NCBI GenBank assembly: GCA_029289095.1
Contig: JARFUG010000033.1
Location: 1 to 35,656, forward strand
Source of the DNA: Desulfuromonadales bacterium
GTDB taxonomy: Bacteria > Desulfobacterota > Desulfuromonadia > Desulfuromonadales > JACZKF01
Reading direction: 5' to 3'
DNA length: 35,656 bases
This document shows positions 26,700 through 33,938 of the stretch, one piece after another (within the stretch, counting starts at the first letter, position 1; every line of letters begins with the position of its first letter). The notes beneath the pieces were generated by a model, which did no database searches, was not told the DNA's origin, and saw only the letters and a list, made by a program, of their open reading frames with translations. The position numbers and the translations under genes are program-made.

Positions 26700-27754
26700 G
26701 ACGTCCCAACTATTTCAAAATCGGCCTCTTCGTCATTGCCGCCGCCGCCATCACCGTTGTGGCGATCATCGCCTTCGGCGTCGGCGCTTTCTTCGAGGAG
26801 CGCATCCGCGTCGAAACCTACTTCGAGACGACCGTGCAGGGACTCGATATCGGCTCGCCGGTTAAATACCGCGGCGTCGATGTCGGACGCGTCGAGGAGA
26901 TGACGGTGGTGCGCAACGAGTATCCGACTCAGCACCGCTACGTCCTTGTGCGCATGGCCCTGAACAAGAGAGCCTTTCTCGGAACGACCGAAAGAGACGA
27001 CCTTTCGCAGATCGGGCGGGAAGTCGATGAGGGGCTCAGAGTGCGCCTCGGCTTCCAGGGGGTGACGGGAGCGGCCTACATCGAGATCGATTATCTCGAT
27101 CCCAGGCGTCATCCTCCCCTCGAGATTGACTGGACGCCGCGCTACCCCTATATCCCGGCGTCTCCGAGCATCATCGCCCGCATCGGCGACGCTGTCGACG
27201 GCATCCTGCGCAATCTGGAAGAGATAAACATCCAGGGGATCGCCGCCGCCCTCGAGGAGTCTCTTGTGGGGTTGACCCGGGCGCTGAACGATGTGGATGC
27301 GAGAGAGATCGGCGCCCAGGCGGAATCGCTTCTGCGAGAGCTCAGGGAGACAAACCGACAATTTGCCGAGGCGCTACGCGATCTCGACCTCACTACACTT
27401 CAGGCAGGCGCCGAAACGACCCTGGAGAGTCTTCGGCGGCTCCTCGAGCGCACCGAAGGGCCTCTGCTCGACTTCCTCGAAAACTCCTCCGATGCCGCCG
27501 GGCATCTCGACGAGATTCTCGAACAGCTCGCCCTTTCGGGAGACCTCCCCGAGAGCATGGCGCACCTGAACCGTCTGCTTGGTCGCCTCGACCGGCTCGT
27601 CCACCGTCACCAGGGGCAGGTCGAAGCGACGGTGGACAACCTTCGGGAGATGTCGGAAAATTTCAGAGAGCTCAGTGAATCGGCGCGGGAGAACCCTTCC
27701 CAGTTTCTTTTCGGCGCGCCGCCGCCGCGCAGGTCGCCCGGAGAAATGCCATGA
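26696..27754 (+). CDS. MlaD-type MCE-domain protein
   Basis: MCE proteins form hexameric rings or tubes in the periplasm through which lipids pass. The 352-residue protein has one N-terminal membrane anchor (about 8-30) and an MCE domain (about 37-120) with YFETTVQGLDIGSPVKYRG and VDVGRVEEM. A long helical C-terminal part with repeated charged heptads (about 160-330) could extend the ring into a channel. E. coli MlaD has about 183 residues, so the helical extension is the main difference. It overlaps both neighbours by four bases. Confidence 0.93.
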   Translation: MRRPNYFKIGLFVIAAAAITVVAIIAFGVGAFFEERIRVETYFETTVQGLDIGSPVKYRGVDVGRVEEMTVVRNEYPTQHRYVLVRMALNKRAFLGTTERDDLSQIGREVDEGLRVRLGFQGVTGAAYIEIDYLDPRRHPPLEIDWTPRYPYIPASPSIIARIGDAVDGILRNLEEINIQGIAAALEESLVGLTRALNDVDAREIGAQAESLLRELRETNRQFAEALRDLDLTTLQAGAETTLESLRRLLERTEGPLLDFLENSSDAAGHLDEILEQLALSGDLPESMAHLNRLLGRLDRLVHRHQGQVEATVDNLREMSENFRELSESARENPSQFLFGAPPPRRSPGEMP

Positions 27755-28359
27755 GAATCTTCTCAATCCTCTTTTTGCTCCTTCTTCTCGCCATCGCCGG
27801 GTGCGTGCGCCTGGAGCGGGAGGCGCCGCTTCGCGACTTCTACGGCCTGGAGTCAAATCGCACTGAAGCGCCCGCTGAGTCTCCCCATTTCGGTGCTGTG
27901 CGGGTGTACCGTTTCGATCCCGTGGCGCGATTCGGGGGGGACCGATTCGTCTATCGCTATGAAGGACTGCGCTACGAAGACGATTACTACAACCGCTTCA
28001 TCGCCCCCCCGGGTGCGCTTATCGCCGAGGAGGTGCGCCGCTGGCTCGATCATTCCGGCCTCTTTGCCGAGGTCCTGTCGGGCCCGGCCCGCATCGAACC
28101 GGACTATATGCTGGAGGGGAGAATCGTTGAACTCTATGGCGATTTTCGCAGCGCCGGTGCAGCCGTTCTTTCGCTCGAAATCACCCTCATCCACGATGCG
28201 GCGGCGCGTTCCGAAACCCTTCTGAGGCGCGTTTATCGAAGCGCCCACCCACTGGCAGAGCCCTCCGCGGGAGCTCTGGCGACCGCATGGAGTAAAGCCC
28301 TGGAGGAGATACTGCACAGTTTCGAGGACGACTTGCTTCAACTCACGCAGGACAGATGA
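27751..28359 (+). CDS. PqiC-like transport-associated outer-membrane lipoprotein
   Basis: The 202-residue protein begins with a lipoprotein signal (MRIFSILFLLLLLAIAGC) in which the lipobox LAIAGC gives Cys18 as the acylated residue. The rest resembles the ABC-type transport auxiliary lipoprotein family (PqiC/YmbA): RVYRFDPVARFGGDRFVYR, YYNRFIAPPGALIAEEVRRWL and a C-terminal segment ending in a helical region. Such proteins are thought to dock the MCE tube at the outer membrane. It overlaps the mlaD-type gene by four bases and ends the transporter block. Confidence 0.88.
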   Translation: MRIFSILFLLLLLAIAGCVRLEREAPLRDFYGLESNRTEAPAESPHFGAVRVYRFDPVARFGGDRFVYRYEGLRYEDDYYNRFIAPPGALIAEEVRRWLDHSGLFAEVLSGPARIEPDYMLEGRIVELYGDFRSAGAAVLSLEITLIHDAAARSETLLRRVYRSAHPLAEPSAGALATAWSKALEEILHSFEDDLLQLTQDR

Positions 28360-28453
28360 CAGTCGCCCTATGGTCTGTGTCCCCCCGCGAAGAACAGTAC
28401 CGGAGCCGCATGAGGCCGCTCCGGAGTGAACCGAAAGACATGAGGATGCCGCT

Positions 28454-28858
28454 ATGCCCATGGAATGGAAACCGGAGTACTCGGTCGGCTTCGACCGTAT
28501 CGATCAACAACACCAGGAACTCTTTCATCGCTTCAATTCTCTGATGGAGGCCTGCAAAAGCCGTCAGGGGCGAGACAAGCTCAGGGAACTGCTGCAGTTT
28601 CTCGATGACTACGTCGTATCCCATTTCGACGAAGAAGAAAAACTGATGGCCGCCCATAGCTACCCCGCAATCGCCGAGCACAAGGAGCAGCACCGGATCT
28701 TCTGCCGCAAGCTCGGAGACCTCAAGAAAATTCTCGAGGAAGAGGGGACCTCGATTCACCTGCTGGTAGCCACCAACGAAGCTGTTCTACAGTGGCTCAT
28801 CCAGCATATCCGTCTCATCGATACCGCTTTGGGCGCTTTTCTCCAGAACAAGAGGTGA
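28454..28858 (+). CDS. Bacteriohemerythrin
   Basis: Single-domain hemerythrin of 134 residues that binds O2 at a di-iron site; in anaerobes it is thought to sense, buffer or deliver oxygen. All expected ligands are visible: H20 (DQQH), H57 and E61 (SHFDEEEK), H76 and H80 (EHKEQH), H118 and D123 (WLIQHIRLID). The start MPMEWKPEYSVGF is typical. A 94-base gap with a small GC-rich palindrome separates it from the lipoprotein gene. It is followed after 10 bases by the patatin gene, with which it is probably co-transcribed. Confidence 0.95.
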   Translation: MPMEWKPEYSVGFDRIDQQHQELFHRFNSLMEACKSRQGRDKLRELLQFLDDYVVSHFDEEEKLMAAHSYPAIAEHKEQHRIFCRKLGDLKKILEEEGTSIHLLVATNEAVLQWLIQHIRLIDTALGAFLQNKR

Positions 28859-28868
28859 GACTGCCGCG

Positions 28869-29780
28869 ATGAGTTTCCGTGTCGGAGTTGCGCTGGGAGG
28901 AGGAGCCGCCCGTGCTCTCTCCCATGTCGGCGTTATCGAAGGGCTCGAGGCGCACGGCATCGGCGTCGATATCATCACCGGAACGAGCATGGGGGCGGTG
29001 ATCGGCTCTCTTTACGCTGAGCAGGGGGATATCGCGGCGGTGCGCAGCCAGATCGACGCCTATCTCGCCAGCGAGGCTTTCAAGCGCTCGCGTCTCGCCT
29101 TCATGCGGGACAAGGATGCCCAGGAGGGGGAGGGGATCTTCTGGCGCTTTTCGCAGTTCAGCCGCAAGACCTATTTCTACTGGATATCCATTTCAAGGCG
29201 TGCTTTCGTCCCTGAAGAGATGGCCCGGAAGAATTTCGAGCTCCTGGTGAAAAAAGGGAAACTCGAGGATTTGAAGATCCCTTTTGCCGCCGTGGCCCTC
29301 GATATCGTCTCGGGAAAAGAGGTTGTTCTGGACAGGGGAGAGATCCTTCCCGCGATGATGGCGACCTGCGCTCTACCAGGGATTCTCCATCCGGTGCAAA
29401 TCGAAGGGAAGCTCCTGGTCGATGGCGGGTGGATCAATGCCGTACCCGTCGAGACCGCCATCGGACTCGGGGCCGATTTCGTCATCGGCGTCGACGTCAG
29501 CCGCACCATCGGCGAGTTCGAAGAGCCCGCCAGCGGACTCGATATCGTCTTTCGATGCGACACCATCTCCCGCTACGCTCTCAGCACCGAGAAGCTTCGC
29601 CGGGCCGATATCGTCCTGACCCCCGAGGTGCGGCATCTTCACTGGGCGGACTTCTCTAACGCCGAAGAGGTGATCCGCAAGGGCCGAGAAGAGCTCGAGC
29701 GGAACATCGACGCGATCAGACGCGCTCTTCGAAGGGCACGCATGCGAAGACTTTTTCGTCGCCGAAAACCCGATGGATGA
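28869..29780 (+). CDS. Patatin-like phospholipase (RssA/NTE-type)
   Basis: Serine acyl-hydrolase with a Ser-Asp dyad. The 303 residues show the oxyanion loop GGGAAR (10-15), the nucleophile elbow GTSMG with S40, and D185 in LVDGGW (DGG motif). The N-terminal VGVALGGGAARALSHVGVIEGL is the standard opening. No signal peptide is visible, so it probably acts in the cytoplasm or at the inner membrane on phospholipids or lysophospholipids. It follows the MCE lipid transporter and the hemerythrin, which suggests a role in membrane lipid turnover. This is inference from position. Confidence 0.92.
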   Translation: MSFRVGVALGGGAARALSHVGVIEGLEAHGIGVDIITGTSMGAVIGSLYAEQGDIAAVRSQIDAYLASEAFKRSRLAFMRDKDAQEGEGIFWRFSQFSRKTYFYWISISRRAFVPEEMARKNFELLVKKGKLEDLKIPFAAVALDIVSGKEVVLDRGEILPAMMATCALPGILHPVQIEGKLLVDGGWINAVPVETAIGLGADFVIGVDVSRTIGEFEEPASGLDIVFRCDTISRYALSTEKLRRADIVLTPEVRHLHWADFSNAEEVIRKGREELERNIDAIRRALRRARMRRLFRRRKPDG

Positions 29781-29947
29781 ACACGACTTTCACGGTATTA
29801 TGTAATAAGGAGGCAGGAATTGGGTGAGGCGTCCTCTATTGGAAAAGAAGTCGCCTCCTCCTTGCTCCTCCCCTGACGGCGAGTAAAGCCGAGAAGGAAA
29901 ACGTGCGGTGCCCGGGGTCACGCCCGAACCGAGACAGGAGGCTGGGA

Positions 29948-30139
29948 ATGGAAGGAAAAGAATTCGAAAACTTCTGCAAGGCCGTCGAATCGGGTGAAAC
30001 CAAATACGTGGAAAACAGCGGAAGCCATGAGATCGGCCGGGTCCTGTTCTGCAGCGGCAACCGTCTGGAAGTGGAGGTCGGGGGAGACAAGAGAGAGACG
30101 TGGGGGGCCGAGTTCTGCAGTGAGGCCGAGGCCCGGTAA
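29948..30139 (+). CDS. Small conserved-looking hypothetical protein (63 residues)
   Basis: The protein begins MEGKEFENFCKAVESGETKY, is acidic and soluble, and ends in a Cys-containing tail (WGAEFCSEAEAR). It has Cys residues at 9, 41 and 57 and a stretch VEVGGDKRETW that looks like beta strands. AGGAGG at 29936-29941, six bases before the ATG, is one of the strongest ribosome binding sites in the window and fixes the start. An earlier in-frame ATG at 29903 lacks such a site. No family is recognised. The 167 bases upstream hold a TATTAT at 29796-29801 but no convincing -35. Confidence 0.75.
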   Translation: MEGKEFENFCKAVESGETKYVENSGSHEIGRVLFCSGNRLEVEVGGDKRETWGAEFCSEAEAR

Positions 30140-30149
30140 TCCGTTCTTC

Positions 30150-30170
30150 AAGGACCGCAATTCGGTCCTT
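30150..30170 (+). promoter_or_regulatory. Upstream hairpin able to compete with the following terminator
   Basis: AAGGACCG at 30150-30157 pairs perfectly with CGGTCCTT at 30163-30170 around a five-base loop. The same CGGTCCTT is also the 5' arm of the terminator that follows, whose 3' arm is an identical AAGGACCG at 30190-30197. The two hairpins cannot form together, which is the layout of an antiterminator/terminator switch. Confidence 0.5.
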
Positions 30171-30203
30171 CCCCCTCACTCGGAGGGAGAAGGACCGTTT
30201 TTT
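30163..30203 (+). terminator. Intrinsic terminator, possibly conditional, upstream of the NfeD-like gene
   Basis: CGGTCCTT at 30163-30170 pairs with AAGGACCG at 30190-30197. Inside, CCCTC at 30173-30177 pairs with GAGGG at 30183-30187 around a five-base loop. Six Ts follow at 30198-30203. The end is only 11 bases before the ATG of the NfeD-like gene, so it either ends transcription of the 63-residue gene or controls read-through. Confidence 0.8.
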
Positions 30204-30214
30204 ATCGGACGGAA

Positions 30215-30625
30215 ATGAAATCGACTCCCTGGTCTCCCCGCACCGTGGGGAAATACATCCTTCTGCAACTCCCCGGCTACCTTCTGCTGTTCGCCCTTCT
30301 GTTGCTGGCTCTGAATCTTGCAGATTTCCCCCGCTGGGTGCTGTGGGCCGTCCCGGCGGCGTGGCTCCTCAAGGATCTGCTCCTCTACCCTTTCGTCTGG
30401 CGCTCCTATTCCACAGAGAGTCCTCCTCCCCCCATGGTCGGCCTTTCGGGAGAGGCCGGAGAACGCATCGATCGGAAGGGATACGTCAGGGTGCGGGGTG
30501 AACTGTGGCGTGCGGAGTTGGCCCCGGGGGCGCCCCCCGTCGAGGCGGGCGAGACGATCCGGGTGCGCGATCAGCACGGGCTGACGCTGATTGTGACGGG
30601 GGAAAGGGAGAAAGAGTGCTCGTGA
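30215..30625 (+). CDS. NfeD-like membrane protein
   Basis: Protein of 136 residues with two adjacent hydrophobic segments (about 12-37 and 41-60) and a C-terminal soluble OB-fold-like domain (about 73-130). That domain carries GLSGEAGERIDRKGYVRV, GELWRAEL, the EAGETIRVRD turn and GLTLIV, the NfeD C-terminal pattern. NfeD proteins usually pair with a stomatin/flotillin-type SPFH protein and act in membrane organisation; no SPFH gene is adjacent here. The ribosome binding site is weak (GGACGGAA) and lies just after the terminator T-run. It ends 20 bases from the convergent zinc-ribbon gene. Confidence 0.72.
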   Translation: MKSTPWSPRTVGKYILLQLPGYLLLFALLLLALNLADFPRWVLWAVPAAWLLKDLLLYPFVWRSYSTESPPPPMVGLSGEAGERIDRKGYVRVRGELWRAELAPGAPPVEAGETIRVRDQHGLTLIVTGEREKECS

Positions 30626-30645
30626 AACGAGCCGGGACGTCTGCT

Positions 30646-30906
30646 TCAGTACCGGTCCATGTCGTCTCGCCTGGGGGCGCCGGGCTCGTTCAGAACACGG
30701 AAAGGCTCATCCTCTTCTGCCGTGTTTTGCCTCTCTTCGTCTACGGGCTCAACCTCCATCATCTCATAGGCGCTCTCTTCCTCAATCCACCGCAGAGTAT
30801 AGGTCTGGCCGCAGGTGTGGCAGCTGACGATATCGGTGTTGTAGGGATCTTCGACCTCGATGTCGGCGTCGCATTGCCGGCAGGTGAACATCTTATCGCT
30901 CCTCAT
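30646..30906 (-). CDS. Small zinc-ribbon protein, acidic tail
   Basis: An 86-residue minus-strand protein. CRQC and, after about 16 residues, CHTC form a zinc-ribbon (FTCRQCDADIEVEDPY, then DIVSCHTCGQTYTL). The remaining half is rich in Glu and Asp and ends DDMDRY. The ribbon resembles LysW-type carrier proteins, but the C-terminal EDWGE motif of LysW/ArgW is absent, so that role is unlikely. GGAG stands eight bases before the ATG at 30906; a second ATG five codons later also has an AGGAG. Only two convergent or divergent neighbours adjoin it. The function is unknown. Confidence 0.82.
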   Translation of the reverse strand: MRSDKMFTCRQCDADIEVEDPYNTDIVSCHTCGQTYTLRWIEEESAYEMMEVEPVDEERQNTAEEDEPFRVLNEPGAPRRDDMDRY

Positions 30907-30986
30907 GGCGTCAACTCCTTTCGCTTTGTCTCAAGTATGCCGGGGAGGGTCGGGAGCGCAACCATCCTGGGGGAGGCAAAAGGTCC

Positions 30987-31016
30987 TTGTCGGGGCGGGG
31001 AGGGGCGGTGTACACT
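30987..31016 (+). promoter_or_regulatory. Candidate promoter of the menaquinone gene block
   Basis: TTGTCG at 30987-30992 and TACACT at 31011-31016 are spaced by 18 bases; transcription would start near 31022, about 40 bases before the UbiA-type start. TACACT overlaps a GTGTACAC palindrome at 31008-31015. The interval between the divergent zinc-ribbon gene and this block is only about 150 bases, so a promoter must lie here or be shared. Confidence 0.35.
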
Positions 31017-31062
31017 GTCCGACTGAACAGGCGTTCATGACGATTGCAAGGTGAATCAGGAG

Positions 31063-31935
31063 ATGACTGCCGCCGTGCTGGAAAAGACCCGTTCCCTTCT
31101 GGAGATGATCAAGTTCTCCCACACCGTCTTCGCTTTCCCGTTCGCTTTGATGGGGGTGGTTCTGGCGTCGATGGCCAACCAGGCCCCGCCGACGCTGGCG
31201 CAGATTCTCTGGATCTCGCTTGCCATGGTGGGGGCGCGAAGCGGGGCGATGGGACTCAACCGCATCATCGATGCGAAGATCGACGCCGACAACCCCCGCA
31301 CCGCGTCCCGTCACATCCCGGCAGGGAAGGTTTCGGCTGCCGAGGCCTGGATTCTGGTCGCAGCCTCCTTCGCCCTCCTTCTGTTCGCCGCCTGGATGCT
31401 CAACCCCCTGTGCTTCTATCTCTCGCCGATCGCCATTTTTTTCCTGGCGCTCTACTCCTATTGCAAGCGTTTCACCGCCCTGGCCCACATCGTCCTGGGG
31501 ATCTGCCTTGCCGCCGCCCCCATCGGCGCCTGGATCGCCCTGCGCGGCGACATCTCCTGGCCCATCGTGGCTCTCGGGCTGGCGGTCCTTTTCTGGGTGG
31601 CCGGATTCGACATCTTCTACGCCCTGCAGGATCTGGAGTTCGACCGGGCGAGGGGTCTTCACTCCATTCCTTCCCGGCTGGGGGTGGAGCGCTCCTTCGT
31701 CCTCGTGCGGGTATTTCACGTGGCGATGGTGGCGCTGCTTCTCCTTCTGCCGCTGGGGACCGATCTCGGGGGGATCTATCTTCTGGGGGTCGCCGTGGTG
31801 GCGGGGCTCCTGCTGTACGAGCACCGGCTGGTGAGGCCGGGGGATCTCTCGCGCCTCGACGCCGCATTCTTCAACATGAACGGCTACATCAGCGTGACGA
31901 TCTTCGCCTTCACCCTGGCCGATGCGCTGATGTAG
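31063..31935 (+). CDS. mqnP: UbiA-family prenyltransferase, probable menaquinone (MqnP-type) enzyme
   Basis: Integral membrane enzyme that attaches a polyprenyl tail to an aromatic acid. The 290-residue protein has about eight or nine helices. The two Asp-rich motifs are clear: NRIIDAKIDADNPRT (N66, D70, D74) and DIFYALQDLEFD (D183, D190, D194), followed by GLHSIPSRLG. The proximity to UbiX, MqnE and MqnC supports the prenyltransferase of the futalosine pathway rather than ubiquinone synthesis. AAGGTGA at 31049-31055 suits the ATG at 31063. A GTG at 31051 is an alternative start with a poorer site. The symbol is assigned by context. Confidence 0.88.
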   Translation: MTAAVLEKTRSLLEMIKFSHTVFAFPFALMGVVLASMANQAPPTLAQILWISLAMVGARSGAMGLNRIIDAKIDADNPRTASRHIPAGKVSAAEAWILVAASFALLLFAAWMLNPLCFYLSPIAIFFLALYSYCKRFTALAHIVLGICLAAAPIGAWIALRGDISWPIVALGLAVLFWVAGFDIFYALQDLEFDRARGLHSIPSRLGVERSFVLVRVFHVAMVALLLLLPLGTDLGGIYLLGVAVVAGLLLYEHRLVRPGDLSRLDAAFFNMNGYISVTIFAFTLADALM

Positions 31936-31939
31936 ATTG

Positions 31940-32010
31940 TGTAGGGGCGATCCTTGTGATCGCCCTTTCCTGGTGATCGCACAAGGGCGAATACAAGATT
32001 CGCCCCTACA
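31940..32010. repeat. 71-base intergenic element with perfect 11-base terminal inverted repeats
   Basis: TGTAGGGGCGA at 31940-31950 and its exact reverse complement TCGCCCCTACA at 32000-32010 bound the element. Inside are further self-complementary parts: GGGCGATCCTTGTGATCGCCC on the left and GGGCGAATACAAGATTCGCCC on the right each form a hairpin. Elements with these TAGGGGCGA ends are scattered between genes in many bacterial genomes and resemble REP or MITE sequences. It fills the whole gap between the prenyltransferase and UbiX genes, and its last base is the A of a possible upstream ATG for ubiX. Confidence 0.85.
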
Positions 32011-32021
32011 TGGGGGATGCC

Positions 32022-32630
32022 ATGAAACAGATCGTCGTCGCCATCACCGGCGCCTCCGGTTCGATCTACGGTCTGCGCCTCACCGAAGAGCTCCTTCGGG
32101 CCGACTGCCGGGTGACGCTCCTACTCACCCGCTCGGGGCTCGACGTGCTGCGCTACGAGACGGGGCTCGAATGGGAGGGGACGACCTCCGAGCGCAAGGG
32201 GCTCATGCGCGACTACTTCGGCGGAACGCGCAGGCTCGAGCATTTCGGCGAGTCGGACCTCTTCGCCCCGGTGGCGAGCGGCTCTTCGGCGCCGGACGCC
32301 GTCGTTGTCGCCCCCTGCTCCATGGGGACGGCGGGGCGCATCGCAGCGGGGATCGGCGCCAACCTCATCGAGAGGGCGGCCGACGTGGCGCTCAAGGAGG
32401 GGCGCGACCTCGTCCTCGTCCCCAGGGAGACCCCCTTCAACGAAATCCACCTGGAGAACCTGCTTCGCCTCTCCCGCGCCGGCGCCCGCATCGTCCCCGC
32501 CATGCCCGCCTTCTATCACCGCCCCAAGCGGATGGAGGACCTGGTCGACTTCATGGTCGGAAAAATCCTCGACACCCTGAAGATTCCTCACAGCCTCTTC
32601 CAGAGGTGGGGGGAGGATGGGGGGGAGTAG
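32022..32630 (+). CDS. ubiX: UbiX flavin prenyltransferase
   Basis: Makes prenylated FMN from FMN and dimethylallyl phosphate, the cofactor of UbiD decarboxylases. The 202-residue protein has the flavodoxin-like N-terminus VVAITGASGSIYGLRL, then VVAPCSMGTAGRIAAGIGANLIERAADV and the C-terminal LVPRETPFNEIHLENL and MPAFYHRPKRMEDLVDF, all typical. The start at 32022 (MKQIVVAITG) has GGGGG just upstream; an ATG at 32010 lies in the preceding repeat and is less likely. In the futalosine pathway the matching gene is called mqnM. It would also serve the UbiD-family gene at 23277. Confidence 0.94.
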   Translation: MKQIVVAITGASGSIYGLRLTEELLRADCRVTLLLTRSGLDVLRYETGLEWEGTTSERKGLMRDYFGGTRRLEHFGESDLFAPVASGSSAPDAVVVAPCSMGTAGRIAAGIGANLIERAADVALKEGRDLVLVPRETPFNEIHLENLLRLSRAGARIVPAMPAFYHRPKRMEDLVDFMVGKILDTLKIPHSLFQRWGEDGGE

Positions 32631-32632
32631 GG

Positions 32633-32665
32633 CAATTTTGAATTTTGATGTTGAATTTTGAATTG
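32633..32665. repeat. AT-rich TTTTGAA repeat between ubiX and mqnE
   Basis: A 33-base tract of TTTTGAA units separated by TGATG, starting CAATTTTGAA and ending TTTTGAATTG. The ends CAATT and AATTG are complementary. It is far more AT-rich than its surroundings. Similar tracts occur between genes in other genomes; it has no coding frame of its own. Confidence 0.6.
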
Positions 32666-32743
32666 AATGCCTGCATTGGTTTTAGCGTCGCGTCGTCGCG
32701 TGAGGCCGGTTTTCGAATTTATCTCATTTTGGATTGTCCGTTT

Positions 32744-33823
32744 ATGAATAATCTCCTCACGCGGGTCCGCGCCAAAATCGAAAACGGCGCCCGCGTTTCC
32801 GATGCCGAGGCGCTGGATCTTTTTCGCTGCGACGATCTTCTTGCCGTGGGGGAGCTGGCGGCGCTGGCCAATCGCCTGAAGAACGGCGACAAGGTCTACT
32901 TCAACGTCAATCGCCATATCAACTACACTAACATCTGCGTCAACCGCTGCACCTTCTGCGCCTTCAGCAAGGGGGTCGAGGACGAGGGGTGCTACACCCT
33001 GGCCCTGAACGACATCCTCGCCAAGGCGGCCGAGGCGTCCGCCGCCGGGGCGACGGAGATCCACATGGTGGGGGGGCTTCATCCCGATCTCCCCTTCGAC
33101 TTCTACCTGGAGATGCTCGCCGCCCTGAAGGCCGACAACCCCGAGCTTCACATCAAGGCTTTCACCGCCGTGGAGATCGACTACTTCGCGCAGATCACCG
33201 AACAGCCGGTTGAAACCGTCATCGCAGCCCTCAAGGAGGCCGGTCTCGGCTCGATGCCCGGCGGAGGGGCCGAGATCCTCGGAAAGAAGGTGCGCGACCA
33301 GATCTGCCCCGAGAAGATCTCCGGCGAGCGCTGGCTCGACGTCATCGAGGCCGTCCACCGCTCGGGCCTGAAGACCAACGCCACCATGCTCTTCGGGCAC
33401 GTGGAGGAGCTCGAGGACCGCGTCGATCACCTCTCGCGTCTTCGTCGCCTTCAGGACCGCACCGGCGGCTTCCAGGCCTTCATTCCTCTGGCCTTCCAGC
33501 CCGACAACACGCGCGTCCCCGGCGCCCGAGGAGTCGGCGGGGTCGACGCCTTGAAGACCCTCGCCGTCAGTCGCATCTATCTCGACAACTTCCGCCACGT
33601 CAAGGCGTACTGGGTCATGCTCGGTCTCAAGATCGCCCAGGTCGCCCTCGCCTTCGGGGTGAACGATCTCGACGGCACGGTGGTCGAGGAGAAGATCGGG
33701 CACGACGCCGGCGCCGACTCTCCCCAGGCCCTCGAAAAGGAGAAGCTCGTCGAGCTCATCCGAAAGGCCGGGAAAGCGCCGGTGGAGCGCGATACGCTCT
33801 ATAACGAAATCGGCATGCGCTAG
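32744..33823 (+). CDS. mqnE: Aminofutalosine synthase, radical SAM
   Basis: Radical SAM enzyme of the futalosine pathway to menaquinone that joins the enolpyruvyl benzoate product of MqnA with S-adenosylmethionine to give 6-amino-6-deoxyfutalosine. The 359 residues carry the CxxxCxxC motif C65, C69, C72 (ICVNRCTFCAF), preceded by YFNVNRHINYTNI. GGLHPDLPFDFY, SMPGGGAEI and AFQPDNT are family features that separate it from MqnC. The start at 32744 (MNNLLTRVRAK) is preferred to one at 32645, which would translate repeat sequence. The ribosome binding site is weak. Confidence 0.93.
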   Translation: MNNLLTRVRAKIENGARVSDAEALDLFRCDDLLAVGELAALANRLKNGDKVYFNVNRHINYTNICVNRCTFCAFSKGVEDEGCYTLALNDILAKAAEASAAGATEIHMVGGLHPDLPFDFYLEMLAALKADNPELHIKAFTAVEIDYFAQITEQPVETVIAALKEAGLGSMPGGGAEILGKKVRDQICPEKISGERWLDVIEAVHRSGLKTNATMLFGHVEELEDRVDHLSRLRRLQDRTGGFQAFIPLAFQPDNTRVPGARGVGGVDALKTLAVSRIYLDNFRHVKAYWVMLGLKIAQVALAFGVNDLDGTVVEEKIGHDAGADSPQALEKEKLVELIRKAGKAPVERDTLYNEIGMR

Positions 33824-33847
33824 CGCTGGACAAAAAACACCTTTTTT

Positions 33848-33924
33848 CACCACCAAGTCACAAAGACACCAAGAACATCCTTCATAAATAATGCTTTTCT
33901 TGGCGTCTTGAAGTCTTGGTGGTG
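33848..33924. repeat. Imperfect inverted repeat of the CACCACCAAG type between mqnE and mqnC
   Basis: The left arm at 33848-33875 starts CACCACCAAG and contains AAGACACCAAGAA. The right arm at 33897-33924 starts TTCTTGGCGTCTT and ends CTTGGTGGTG. They match at 23 of 28 positions with a 21-base loop. The arms themselves hold degenerate CCAAG units. It fills most of the gap between the two genes. No T-run follows, so it is not a plain terminator. Confidence 0.85.
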
Positions 33925-33938
33925 GGATTAATCGAGCG

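Noticed and set aside
28400-28424. CCGGAGC/GCTCCGG palindrome before the hemerythrin gene
   Set aside because: Seven-base stem with an 11-base loop and no T-run; not enough to call a terminator or operator.
29820-29876. An 18-codon leader peptide from a TTG with AGGAGG six bases upstream
   Set aside because: TTG starts are weak, no attenuator follows closely and no regulatory codon run is present. Kept only as a possibility.
30618-30632. GCTCGT-GAA-ACGAGC hairpin at the end of the NfeD-like gene
   Set aside because: Perfect but short stem without a T-run on either strand; it may assist convergent termination but is not supported as a terminator.
31037-31054. A five-codon frame (MTIAR) before the UbiA-type start
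   Set aside because: Too short, no ribosome binding site; expected by chance.
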